The translations under genes were made by a program, and so were the position numbers. A DNA stretch of 10,664 bases from Hydrogenovibrio sp. UBA650 (GTDB taxonomy: Bacteria > Pseudomonadota > Gammaproteobacteria > Thiomicrospirales > Thiomicrospiraceae), in the NCBI GenBank assembly GCA_002299245.1, contig DBOI01000006.1, positions 1,583 to 12,246 of the forward strand. The letters run 5' to 3'. This document shows positions 1-5,638 of the stretch, one piece after another. A model generated the notes under the pieces. The model did no database searches. It had not been told where the DNA came from and saw only the letters and a program-made list of their open reading frames with translations. Every line of letters starts with the position of its first letter. The stretch's first letter is position 1.

Positions 1-37
1 ATTACTCAAGTTATTACTCAAGGATAGGTAGCAGAGA

Positions 38-403
38 ATGAAACTAGGTATTACGATTTACGCTTTAAACAAACAAATCTTAACCGACTTCTATCAACAG
101 GCCTTTGATTTTGATCTTCTGGACCACGACTCAACTTACAGCCGCCTGTTGAAAGACAGCACCGAACTGATTATTCTTCAATCGCCAGAAGAGTTTCAAG
201 CCGCAACCTCTGAAACTTTAAAACCAAGAGAAACAACGCCCATTAAACCGACTTTCTTTATAGATCAAAATATTTCCGATTTTAGAGACAAAGTTAGCCA
301 GCTCAATGGTTCAGTCTATAAAGAAAAGCCATGGCAATTCCATGGCTACAAGGTGTGTGATGGTCATGACCCTGAAGGTAATATTTTTCAGGTTCGTTTT
401 TAA
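38..403 (+). CDS. VOC (glyoxalase/bleomycin-resistance fold) family protein
   Basis: The 121-residue product has the length and pattern of a single-module vicinal-oxygen-chelate protein. A first beta-alpha-beta unit (about residues 2-50) has a helix containing DFYQQAF. A second unit (about 68-121) ends in the typical DPEGNIFQV strand at residues 111-119. VOC proteins usually dimerise and bind a metal or a small molecule. The first strand here (LGITIY) lacks the usual His ligand, so a classical metal-dependent glyoxalase activity is doubtful. The cytoplasmic location is inferred from the absence of a signal peptide. The ATG at 38 has an AGG about nine bases upstream and fits the start of the fold. 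The substrate cannot be named. The gene is followed by 156 bases before the next start, so it is probably its own unit. Confidence 0.8.
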   Translation: MKLGITIYALNKQILTDFYQQAFDFDLLDHDSTYSRLLKDSTELIILQSPEEFQAATSETLKPRETTPIKPTFFIDQNISDFRDKVSQLNGSVYKEKPWQFHGYKVCDGHDPEGNIFQVRF

Positions 404-559
404 AACTTAGTTCAAGTAATCGCAAGCCAAAAAACCACAGGCCTGTAAAAAATATTCTCTTTGTAAACCCTTTCCGGTTTAAAGCGTTATTGGTAGTGAG
501 CGCTCGAAAAATTGATTCTAAAACTAAATCAAATATTCGAAAACAACTGGAGAACAACC
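404..559 (+). promoter_or_regulatory. Intergenic region upstream of the sigma-factor operon
   Basis: This non-coding stretch must carry the promoter of the following operon, because the genes after it overlap or abut. Visible elements are a perfect 10-base palindrome ACAGGCCTGT, a short inverted repeat AAACC/GGTTT near 465-482, and GAGCGCTC near 498-505. I do not see a convincing sigma-70 hexamer pair or an ECF-type GGAAC/GTC pair, so no promoter can be placed precisely. None of the palindromes is followed by a T-run, so no clear terminator for the upstream VOC gene was found. Confidence 0.35.
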
Positions 560-892
560 ATGAAACTCTTAACCACAGCTTTTTTTAGTCTAGTTATCGC
601 CCTTCCTGTAAATGCAATGGCCGATGCCGGAGACAGGATAGAACGCCATCTGGATAAAAAAGGCGATCGAATAGAAGTTCATCTTGATAATAAGGGCGAT
701 AAAATTGAGCGTCACTATGATCACAAGGCCGAAATTGCCAGAGACAATGGCCGCTACAAGCTGGCCAGCAAACTAAACCGTGAAGGTGACCGTATTGACG
801 CTTACTATGACCGCAAAGGCGAACAGTTTGATCGCAAGCTCGATCGAAAAGGTGAGCGCATTAATCACCGTTTAGATAAAAGAAATCATTGA
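560..892 (+). CDS. Exported protein made of charged 11-residue repeats
   Basis: The 110-residue product starts with a clear signal peptide (KLLTTAFFSLVIALPVNAMA, predicted cleavage after A21). The mature part is almost entirely an 11-residue repeat of the form G-[DE]-x-[IF]-[ED/N]-x-[HKY]-[LY]-D-x-[KR]. Copies lie at residues 24-34, 35-45, 46-56, 76-86, 87-97 and 98-108, with a 19-residue interruption at 57-75. An 11-residue period of charged residues with I and L/Y at fixed places suggests a long amphipathic helix or coiled coil; this is inference. The mature part is rich in Asp, His, Arg and Lys and has no Cys. The start is the ATG at 560, preceded by TGGAGAA. A TTG 48 bases upstream in the same frame would place residues before the signal peptide and is less likely. 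The stop falls three bases before the sigma-factor start, so the two are probably cotranscribed. The function is unknown; binding of a cell-envelope component or a metal is possible. Confidence 0.85.
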   Translation: MKLLTTAFFSLVIALPVNAMADAGDRIERHLDKKGDRIEVHLDNKGDKIERHYDHKAEIARDNGRYKLASKLNREGDRIDAYYDRKGEQFDRKLDRKGERINHRLDKRNH

Positions 893-894
893 AA

Positions 895-1497
895 ATGAGC
901 ACAGATTTATTGCAGTATAGCTCTATATTTCACAGTTCAACGAGGCACGTTTTGCGAGATTCAGCCAGTATGGATCAGTTTCTTAAAGGAATCGAAGGCC
1001 GTGCCTTTAGAATTGCTGAACTTGCCACCAGTGATAAAGAGGAAGCTTTAGAACTGGTGCAAGAAGCGATGATCAAGTTGGTTCAGAACTATTCTGATAA
1101 ACCCGCTGCCGAGTGGGCTCCGCTATTTCATCGAATTTTGCAGTCAAAAATAAAAGACTGGTATCGCTATCAAGCGGTTCGCAATCGCTTCAAGGGATGG
1201 TTTGGATTTGCTAACGACAACGGCGATGAAGATGGAGACCCGATATCTCAATACCCTGACCGACCTGCTTTGGGGCCTGAAGCCTTATCAGAGGCATCAG
1301 ACTTTCACCAAGCATTGGAAGTTGCCTTAAAAGCACTACCTCTAAGGCAGCAACAAGCCTTCCTGTTGCGAACTTGGGAAGGATTGAGTGTCAAACAAAC
1401 CGCAGAAGCGATGAGCTGCTCAGAAGGCAGTGTCAAAACCCACTACTCTAGAGCCAACAAAACACTGCAAAGTCAGTTGGAGGATTTTCGACCATGA
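895..1497 (+). CDS. RNA polymerase sigma factor, sigma-70 family (ECF-like)
   Basis: This 200-residue protein has the two-domain layout of small alternative sigma factors. Region 2 (about residues 34-103) includes EEALELVQEAMIKLV, for core binding, and HRILQSKIKDWYR, for -10 recognition. An acidic linker follows (about 104-135). Region 4 (about 143-192) has the helix-turn-helix GLSVKQTAEAMSCSEGSVKTH for -35 recognition. It would direct polymerase to a small regulon, probably including its own operon. The start is uncertain: ATG 895 lies three bases after the previous stop and suggests translational coupling, a TTG lies at 889, and ATG 970 (residue 26, MDQFLKGIEGRAF) begins where the conserved homology seems to begin. 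None has a strong ribosome binding site. The stop overlaps the next start as ATGA, which supports coupling to the DUF3619 partner. Confidence 0.92.
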   Translation: MSTDLLQYSSIFHSSTRHVLRDSASMDQFLKGIEGRAFRIAELATSDKEEALELVQEAMIKLVQNYSDKPAAEWAPLFHRILQSKIKDWYRYQAVRNRFKGWFGFANDNGDEDGDPISQYPDRPALGPEALSEASDFHQALEVALKALPLRQQQAFLLRTWEGLSVKQTAEAMSCSEGSVKTHYSRANKTLQSQLEDFRP

Positions 1498-1859
1498 ACA
1501 ACAATCAACAAGAGCATAAAATACTTTTGCAAATCAAACAGAGTTTGAATCAGAGCGTTGAGTCACTTGACGGCGAAACCCGTTCTAAACTCAGCCAGGC
1601 TCGATATAAAGCTTTGCAGAGTAAATCAAACAATAAAAACTGGTTACCGCTTGCCGGTACCGCTTTTGCAAGCATTGTTGCACTAGGTCTATTTTTAAAT
1701 CTAAACCATCAACAGCACAATTCAATCGATGAGTTTCCTGTGAGCCTATTAGACAACGCTGAAGATTTGGAAATTATTACAGCCATACCTGAACTGGAAG
1801 AGATGGAAGAACTTGAATTCTATTACTGGTTGGAAACGAGAACTCAAAATGCTGGATAA
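1494..1859 (+). CDS. DUF3619 family membrane protein, probable anti-sigma partner
   Basis: The 121-residue product has a polar cytoplasmic N-terminus (1-49), one hydrophobic helix (about 50-70, WLPLAGTAFASIVALGLFL) and a strongly acidic C-terminal tail carrying LLDNAEDLEII and ELEEMEELEFYYWLE. This layout matches DUF3619, which commonly sits directly after a sigma-70 family gene. By position and topology it probably holds or senses for the upstream sigma factor, but there is no recognisable zinc-finger anti-sigma motif, so that role is inference. The ATG lies in the ATGA overlap with the sigma-factor stop and has GGAGG about nine bases upstream, so strong coupled translation is expected. Confidence 0.8.
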   Translation: MNNNQQEHKILLQIKQSLNQSVESLDGETRSKLSQARYKALQSKSNNKNWLPLAGTAFASIVALGLFLNLNHQQHNSIDEFPVSLLDNAEDLEIITAIPELEEMEELEFYYWLETRTQNAG

Positions 1860-2097
1860 AAAGTTATTTGGAGTTGTGATTGTCGGTCTTTTATGGCCTT
1901 TGAGTCATTCTCATGCTGCAGATGAAGCCCCCTCTATGGCTATGCTTGAATTCTTAGCAGAGTTTGGCAGTGATGAAGACTTATGGAGCCAGCTTACAGC
2001 AGAGCAAAACAACCACCAAACAACCGATGATTCAGACGACGGTGTAAAAAATAAAGCCAACCTAGATGATCAATTTGAGGTTAACGAATATGATTAA
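1849..2097 (+). CDS. Small exported acidic protein of the sigma-factor operon
   Basis: The 82-residue product begins with a signal peptide (MLDKKLFGVVIVGLLWPLSHSHA, cleavage near residues 23-24). The mature protein is short and acidic and carries MAMLEFLAEFGSDEDLW (30-46), followed by a polar tail rich in Asp, Asn and Gln. I recall a similar short protein with a LEFL-type motif between DUF3619 and DUF3106 genes in other proteobacteria, but it has no named function. ATG 1849 overlaps the previous gene by 11 bases and is chosen because it places the signal peptide at the N-terminus; an in-frame ATG at 1813 would add 12 polar residues. The ribosome binding site is weak, consistent with translational coupling. 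Confidence 0.75.
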   Translation: MLDKKLFGVVIVGLLWPLSHSHAADEAPSMAMLEFLAEFGSDEDLWSQLTAEQNNHQTTDDSDDGVKNKANLDDQFEVNEYD

Positions 2098-2539
2098 ACA
2101 GATCCTCTATATAACATTGCTAAGTTTCAGCAGTTTGGTAATTGCAGAAGATAGTCTTTCCTGGCAAGAACTTAGCGAAAAACAACAACGTATTCTTAAA
2201 CCCATGGCTGATAAATGGGACGAGCTACCAGCTGACAAGCAGGCTAAACTACTGAAGGGCGTGCAAAGATGGGACAAACTCTCACCTGAAAAACGTGCAC
2301 GATTGAAAAAGCGTTTCAAATACTGGAAATCTCTAAATCCGGAACAAAAGCAGAGATTGCGGAAACGTCATCAACGACTCAAAGACTTAACGCCTGAACA
2401 GCGAAAACGACTGAAAAAACGCATTGAAAAATTCCGCAGCTTACCCATTGAGGAGCGCAGAGCCTTAAGGAAAAAATGGCATAATTTATCCCCCTCAGAA
2501 CGCAAGGCTTTGCGCCAACAATTCAGTTCAGATAGATAA
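2090..2539 (+). CDS. DUF3106 family exported protein with 18-residue repeats
   Basis: The 149-residue product has a signal peptide (residues 1-19, cleavage near VIA-E). A DUF3106-type region follows, made of repeats that start L-[SNTP]-P-E and end near W/F. Repeats of exactly 18 residues begin at 28, 46, 64, 82 and 100, followed by a 15-residue unit at 118 and a partial one at 133. Each is probably a helix followed by a proline turn. The protein becomes very basic (Arg/Lys) after residue 65, suggesting contact with a negatively charged envelope polymer or partner, possibly the acidic proteins of the same operon. The function is unknown. ATG 2090 is preferred over ATG 2066 because GAGG lies about ten bases upstream and the signal peptide then starts at the N-terminus. 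It overlaps the previous stop by eight bases. Confidence 0.85.
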   Translation: MIKQILYITLLSFSSLVIAEDSLSWQELSEKQQRILKPMADKWDELPADKQAKLLKGVQRWDKLSPEKRARLKKRFKYWKSLNPEQKQRLRKRHQRLKDLTPEQRKRLKKRIEKFRSLPIEERRALRKKWHNLSPSERKALRQQFSSDR

Positions 2540-2546
2540 ATTATGC
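2479..2546. repeat. 12-bp perfect inverted repeat at the convergent gene end
   Basis: GCATAATTTATC (2479-2490) and GATAAATTATGC (2535-2546) are exact reverse complements separated by 44 bases. Inside the loop is a second hairpin, CGCAA-GGCT-TTGCG (2501-2514). The structure spans the last codons of the DUF3106 gene and ends two bases before the stop codon of the convergent gene on the other strand. A T-run (2560-2564) lies 13 bases after the right arm, further than in a classical intrinsic terminator. It may act as a shared transcript end or mRNA-stability structure. Confidence 0.5.
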
Positions 2547-2547
2547 T

Positions 2548-3072
2548 CTAGGGCACGTTTTTAGAAACTTGTTTAAGGTTGTAGACGATGCCCCGCATAT
2601 TTTGATTAACATTGGTAAATCTCTGGTTCATAGTTTTTAACTTTTCATCAACCACTTGTGAGCTCTGTCCCATACTGATTGAGTTGTGTTCAATGCCTTT
2701 GAAGGAATCATTCATCAAAGAAATATTCTCGTTAATCGAAGCGGTAGAGTCGGCAAAAGACTTTATCGATTCAGTATCCTCAGAAACCGCCAGTAAGTTC
2801 AACTTAATTTGAGTAGTATTCGACTCAGTGGCTGCAATCTCAGTATTCAAAGTATCTACTGAATCAACAATTCTGGTAACACTGTTATTAAAGTTATAGA
2901 TGAACATTAAGCTCAGCATAATTGAGATAAACAGAACCACTATCACAGCGTAAATAACAATAGTTGTCACCCTGTATCGCTTATTCGAAGCATCAAGACT
3001 TTTTACTAATTCTTGCTCGGTTGCCTCCATGTTTGACAAAAAATCTTTGACAATAAGCTGATTTGAACCCAT
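2548..3072 (-). CDS. Single-pass membrane protein with extracytoplasmic coiled coil (second of pair)
   Basis: I do not recognise this 174-residue protein. It has a short polar N-terminus (1-34), one strong membrane helix (about 35-59, TIVIYAVIVVLFISIMLSLMF) and a long Asn/Ser/Thr-rich region (60-174). The regular hydrophobic spacing of that region predicts a coiled coil, resembling the signalling or tether helices of chemoreceptors, but no MCP signalling tip is present. There are no Cys residues and no catalytic motif. Its start lies two bases after the stop of the upstream gene, which has the same architecture; both end in a similar V-S-K region (QVSKNVP here, EVSKPVR there). The two are probably cotranscribed and may form a hetero-oligomer. 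ATG 3072 is the first start after TAGGTAG. It converges on the DUF3106 gene with only eight bases between stops. Confidence 0.75.
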   Translation of the reverse strand: MGSNQLIVKDFLSNMEATEQELVKSLDASNKRYRVTTIVIYAVIVVLFISIMLSLMFIYNFNNSVTRIVDSVDTLNTEIAATESNTTQIKLNLLAVSEDTESIKSFADSTASINENISLMNDSFKGIEHNSISMGQSSQVVDEKLKTMNQRFTNVNQNMRGIVYNLKQVSKNVP

Positions 3073-3074
3073 AG

Positions 3075-3677
3075 CTACCTACCCATCATATTATTAAACA
3101 GACGAACTGGTTTAGAGACTTCTCGGACATCCATTCCCATTTGATAAACAGAAAATTGCATCTCGCCAAAAGATTTATCAAGCTCTTTTGTTGAGCTCTG
3201 AATACCATATAAACTTGTAGTTAAAGTCGCTAAATTATGATCTAACTTGGCCATATTTGCCGTCAGAATTTTGGTAGTTTTATCAATATTTTTTAGGTTG
3301 GGAGTAATCTGTTTGATATGACTAACATTAGTGCTCACAGTCGCAATGCTATAGTTCATGTTTTCGATATTTCCAGAAACCGTGGTGTAATTTGTTTGGA
3401 TTCCCTCGATATGCGTCGCTAGCTCGGCAACCTTGGAAGACATAATGTACATAAACAACATAAACGCCACCATTAATGCTCCGAGAGCAATCATGGTAAA
3501 CCGAGTCATAAAAGTTAGTCGCTTGGCAACTCTGCGGTTAAGCCGATCTCTAACTGAAATAATATTGTTAAAACTATCAATGCCTCTTTGGACCTGAAGG
3601 CTTTCAACCTGTTCAAGCTGATTCTCTTGCTGATTCTGACTGCGAGCTTCAAGTCTTCGCGCGAGAGTTGAATTCAT
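3075..3677 (-). CDS. Single-pass membrane protein with extracytoplasmic coiled coil (first of pair)
   Basis: The 200-residue product is not recognised. It has a cytoplasmic N-terminus of about 56 residues, rich in Gln, Glu and Arg (RRLEARSQNQQENQLEQ) and itself helix-prone. One membrane helix follows (about 57-79, FTMIALGALMVAFMLFMYIM), then an extracytoplasmic segment of about 120 residues with spaced I/L/V and many N, S and T, predicted to be a coiled coil. It is built like its neighbour at 2548-3072 but has a longer cytoplasmic part, and the two may be ancient paralogues. ATG 3677 is chosen over a TTG at 3701 because AAGGAT lies just upstream of the ATG. A scaffold, tether or envelope-sensing role is possible, but nothing in the sequence fixes it. 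Confidence 0.75.
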   Translation of the reverse strand: MNSTLARRLEARSQNQQENQLEQVESLQVQRGIDSFNNIISVRDRLNRRVAKRLTFMTRFTMIALGALMVAFMLFMYIMSSKVAELATHIEGIQTNYTTVSGNIENMNYSIATVSTNVSHIKQITPNLKNIDKTTKILTANMAKLDHNLATLTTSLYGIQSSTKELDKSFGEMQFSVYQMGMDVREVSKPVRLFNNMMGR

Positions 3678-3721
3678 AATGGTATCCTTACCGATGGACA
3701 AACGGAATTATCAATAGCTCT

Positions 3722-3741
3722 AATATAGAGAATTATTCTCT
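3722..3741 (-). promoter_or_regulatory. 15-bp palindromic operator-like site next to a putative -10
   Basis: AGAGAAT-T-ATTCTCT (3727-3741) is a perfect 7-1-7 inverted repeat about 50 bases upstream of the ATG at 3677. On the minus strand a TATATT (-10-like, 3727-3722) directly follows it, with a weak TTTCTC 18 bases upstream of that, so the palindrome would occupy the promoter spacer. This is the layout of a repressor operator. It matches the 7-1-7 Fur model TGATAAT-n-ATTATCA at 10 of 14 positions, which is suggestive but not enough to assign Fur. Confidence 0.4.
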
Positions 3742-3797
3742 AAGAGAGAAATTATTTTTTTTGAGATGGCAACCAGTACTAAAATAACCAAACATAA

Positions 3798-3827
3798 TTG
3801 ATTGGCCTGAAGGCTCATTATTATTTA
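3798..3827 (+). promoter_or_regulatory. Candidate sigma-70 promoter for the small membrane protein
   Basis: TTGATT (3798-3803) and TATTTA (3822-3827) are separated by 18 bases and would start transcription near 3834, about 20 bases before the ATG at 3856. The spacer contains a small inverted repeat, GCCT-GA-AGGC. The assignment rests only on hexamer similarity. Confidence 0.35.
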
Positions 3828-3855
3828 GATACAACTCGATAACAGGATCTTCTTA

Positions 3856-4092
3856 ATGGATATTTTTCAAAAGATATTTCTATACTTGGGCGCGCTGATC
3901 GCCGCCAGCTTTTTGATCATGGCTCTGTTTGCCCTTTCCACCGCTGAAAATGGCCAACTCAGTGTAGAAGGCCTATCGCATATGGAACAACAATTCAGCT
4001 CTTTTTATCACTTTGCCAAGTGGTTTGTTTATATCTGGCTGGCCTCTGCGATTTTCCTGTTTGTGAGGTTTTTAATACGTAGCTTCAGATAG
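3856..4092 (+). CDS. Small two-helix membrane protein of unknown function
   Basis: The 78-residue product has two hydrophobic helices (about 7-27, IFLYLGALIAASFLIMALFAL, and about 54-74, AKWFVYIWLASAIFLFVRFLI). They are joined by a polar loop of about 26 residues, and the protein ends in a basic tail (RFLIRSFR) that would face the cytoplasm. No family is recognised. ATG 3856 has AGGAT about nine bases upstream. The stop lies 23 bases before the methyltransferase start on the same strand, so the two are probably cotranscribed, but no functional link is evident. Confidence 0.75.
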   Translation: MDIFQKIFLYLGALIAASFLIMALFALSTAENGQLSVEGLSHMEQQFSSFYHFAKWFVYIWLASAIFLFVRFLIRSFR

Positions 4093-4115
4093 ATCATCGT
4101 TAGAGAGCACAAAAA

Positions 4116-4868
4116 ATGGCAGAACCAGAATTTAAAGACCATTTTTCTGGGGTTAGTAACAACTACTCTCAGAGCCGACCACACTACCCAACCGAACTCT
4201 TTGACTATCTAAGCAGCTTAACTCAAAGCCATGAGTTAGCCTGGGACTGCGCGACTGGAAATGGACAGGCTGCAATGGAATTAGCAGGCCACTATAGTAA
4301 GGTTTATGCCAGTGATGCCAGCCAAAACCAATTAGACCAGGCTTGCCAACATCCTAATATTCAATACGCTTTAGCATCAGCTGAGAATTCAGGCCTGAAA
4401 AGCCAGTCTATTGACCTTATCACGGTTGCTCAAGCACTACACTGGTTTGATTTACAGGCCTTTGCAACTGAGTGCAAACGTGTTCTAAAAACCAATGGTG
4501 TTTTGGCGGTATGGTGTTATAAACGCCTGTCGATTTCGCCGGAAATCGATAAACTTATTACCGAGTTCTATTTCGATGAAATTGGCCAATACTGGCCAGA
4601 AGAGAGACAGATGGTAGAAAACGGCTATGCCAAAATTGAACTACCTTTTCCTGAAATCAAAACTCCCGAATTTATGATGCATGCCAATTGGACATTACAA
4701 CATCTTATTCAATACCTGAATACCTGGTCGGCTGTCTCGAAATACAAAAAACAGCATAAAAGAAATCCTATTGACCAGATTGAAGCTCAACTTACTGAAC
4801 TCTGGGGTAATAGCGACACCAGAGAAATAAGCTGGCGAATAATGCTCAGGGTATTCAAAAACAGTTAA
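4116..4868 (+). CDS. Class I SAM-dependent methyltransferase
   Basis: This 250-residue cytoplasmic enzyme carries a Methyltransf_11-type Rossmann core. Motif I is WDCATGNGQAA (43-53), which binds SAM. The acidic residue of motif II is D67 in VYASDAS. IDLITVAQALHWFD (99-112) is the motif IV region, and FATECKRVLKTNGVLAVW is the motif V/VI strand. The N-terminal KDHFSGVSNNYSQSRPHYP resembles small-molecule methyltransferases of the yeast Tmt1/trans-aconitate type; the HW pair in motif IV is common there. The acceptor substrate cannot be deduced. ATG 4116 has AGAGAG upstream. The length is normal and no defect is seen. Confidence 0.88.
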   Translation: MAEPEFKDHFSGVSNNYSQSRPHYPTELFDYLSSLTQSHELAWDCATGNGQAAMELAGHYSKVYASDASQNQLDQACQHPNIQYALASAENSGLKSQSIDLITVAQALHWFDLQAFATECKRVLKTNGVLAVWCYKRLSISPEIDKLITEFYFDEIGQYWPEERQMVENGYAKIELPFPEIKTPEFMMHANWTLQHLIQYLNTWSAVSKYKKQHKRNPIDQIEAQLTELWGNSDTREISWRIMLRVFKNS

Positions 4869-4880
4869 AAGACGCATTAA

Positions 4881-4897
4881 TGCACCTTAAAAGTGCA
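4881..4897. promoter_or_regulatory. NtrC-like binding site upstream of nasT
   Basis: TGCAC-CTTAAAA-GTGCA is a perfect 5-7-5 dyad matching the enterobacterial NtrC (GlnG) consensus TGCAC-N7-GTGCA. It lies just after the methyltransferase stop and is centred about 111 bases upstream of the transcription start predicted from the -24/-12 element at 4974-4990, a typical enhancer distance. The site is seen directly; binding by NtrC is inferred. An RNA hairpin is the alternative, but no T-run follows. Confidence 0.6.
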
Positions 4898-4933
4898 CAA
4901 GCATGCAGATCTGACCTCTAATCCACACCATAA

Positions 4934-4955
4934 AAAACAGGTATCTTACTGTTTT
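4934..4955 (+). terminator. Weak terminator-like hairpin after the methyltransferase gene
   Basis: AAAACAG (4934-4940) pairs with CTGTTTT (4949-4955) around an eight-base loop. The stem has only two G-C pairs and its right arm ends in four Ts, so it may be a modest intrinsic terminator in either direction. Confidence 0.35.
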
Positions 4956-4973
4956 AAAAAGAAAAAAACCTCC

Positions 4974-4990
4974 TGGCCTCTTTTCTGTTA
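4974..4990 (+). promoter_or_regulatory. Weak sigma-54-like -24/-12 element for nasTS
   Basis: TGGCC-N5-TTCTGTTA has the -24 TGGC and, ten bases after the GG, GT where the consensus has GC. It would start transcription near 5000, 26 bases before the nasT GTG. The mismatch at -12 makes it weak on its own; the correctly spaced NtrC-like dyad upstream is the main support. Confidence 0.4.
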
Positions 4991-5025
4991 TACCTACATA
5001 AAAAAATTAGGTGGGAATAATCACA

Positions 5026-5619
5026 GTGAACCCAATGAATGAGACATTCAGAGTTCTGCTGGTAGATACAGACAGTGCAAGGTCAGCACTACTGAGTCAG
5101 GCTTTAAAAGACCAGGGTTACGAAGTAATAGCCAGGGTTCAGCCAGGGCCAAATCTATTGGCAAATATTTCAAGACACACTCCAGATCTGGTCGTCATAG
5201 ACACCGACAGTCCAAACCGAGATATGTTGGAGAGTATGTCTTTACTCAGTGAGCACAACCCTTTGCCCGTAGTCATGTTTGCTGAAGACGACAGTGACGT
5301 CATTGTACGTGAAGCAATTAGCTCTGGAGTCAGCGGCTATGTTGCTCGCAACACTGACCCAGAGCGAGTGCGTTCAATCATGAAAGTTGCCATTGCCCGC
5401 TTCAGGGAATACCAGGCCTTAAGAAGTGAACTCGTAGAAGTCAAAACCGAGTTGCAAAAAAACAAACTACTCCAGAAAGCAAAATCTCTACTTATTAAAC
5501 ACAAGGGAGCATCTGAAGAGGAAGCTCACCAGGCAATTATCAAAATGTCTATGGAACAGAATAAAACCGTAACCGAAATTTCTGAAAACATTATCAGCGT
5601 CCTAGAGTTGAATCTATAG
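5026..5619 (+). CDS. nasT: NasT: nitrate/nitrite-responsive ANTAR antiterminator
   Basis: The 197-residue product has a receiver-like domain (about 7-125) and a C-terminal ANTAR RNA-binding domain (about 143-195, including LLQKAKSLLIKHKGASEEEAHQAI). The receiver includes FRVLLVDTD, VVIDTDSPNRD and the MKVAIARFREYQALR linker helix typical of NasT. In characterised systems NasT is held by NasS without nitrate. When NasS binds nitrate or nitrite, NasT is released, binds a two-hairpin leader RNA and lets transcription pass a terminator before nitrate-assimilation genes. NasS directly downstream confirms the pair. GTG 5026 is preferred because AGGTGGG ends ten bases upstream; GTG 5011 lies inside that site, and ATG 5035 (MNETFRV) is a further alternative. 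The receiver fold is conserved, but phosphorylation is not known to be required. Confidence 0.9.
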   Translation: MNPMNETFRVLLVDTDSARSALLSQALKDQGYEVIARVQPGPNLLANISRHTPDLVVIDTDSPNRDMLESMSLLSEHNPLPVVMFAEDDSDVIVREAISSGVSGYVARNTDPERVRSIMKVAIARFREYQALRSELVEVKTELQKNKLLQKAKSLLIKHKGASEEEAHQAIIKMSMEQNKTVTEISENIISVLELNL

Positions 5620-5638
5620 CACAGTAAAGGAAGCATTC

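Noticed and set aside
1..22. Direct repeat ATTACTCAAG at the left edge
   Set aside because: Only two ten-base copies at the window edge; without upstream sequence no function or mobile-element link can be supported.
512..532. TTGATT/AATCAA inverted repeat, FNR-like
   Set aside because: The spacer is nine bases where FNR sites need four bases between TTGAT and ATCAA, and the sequence is simple AT-rich DNA.
303..557. Open frame on the minus strand over the VOC gene end and the intergenic region
   Set aside because: Antisense to a real gene and to a promoter region, with no domain signature.
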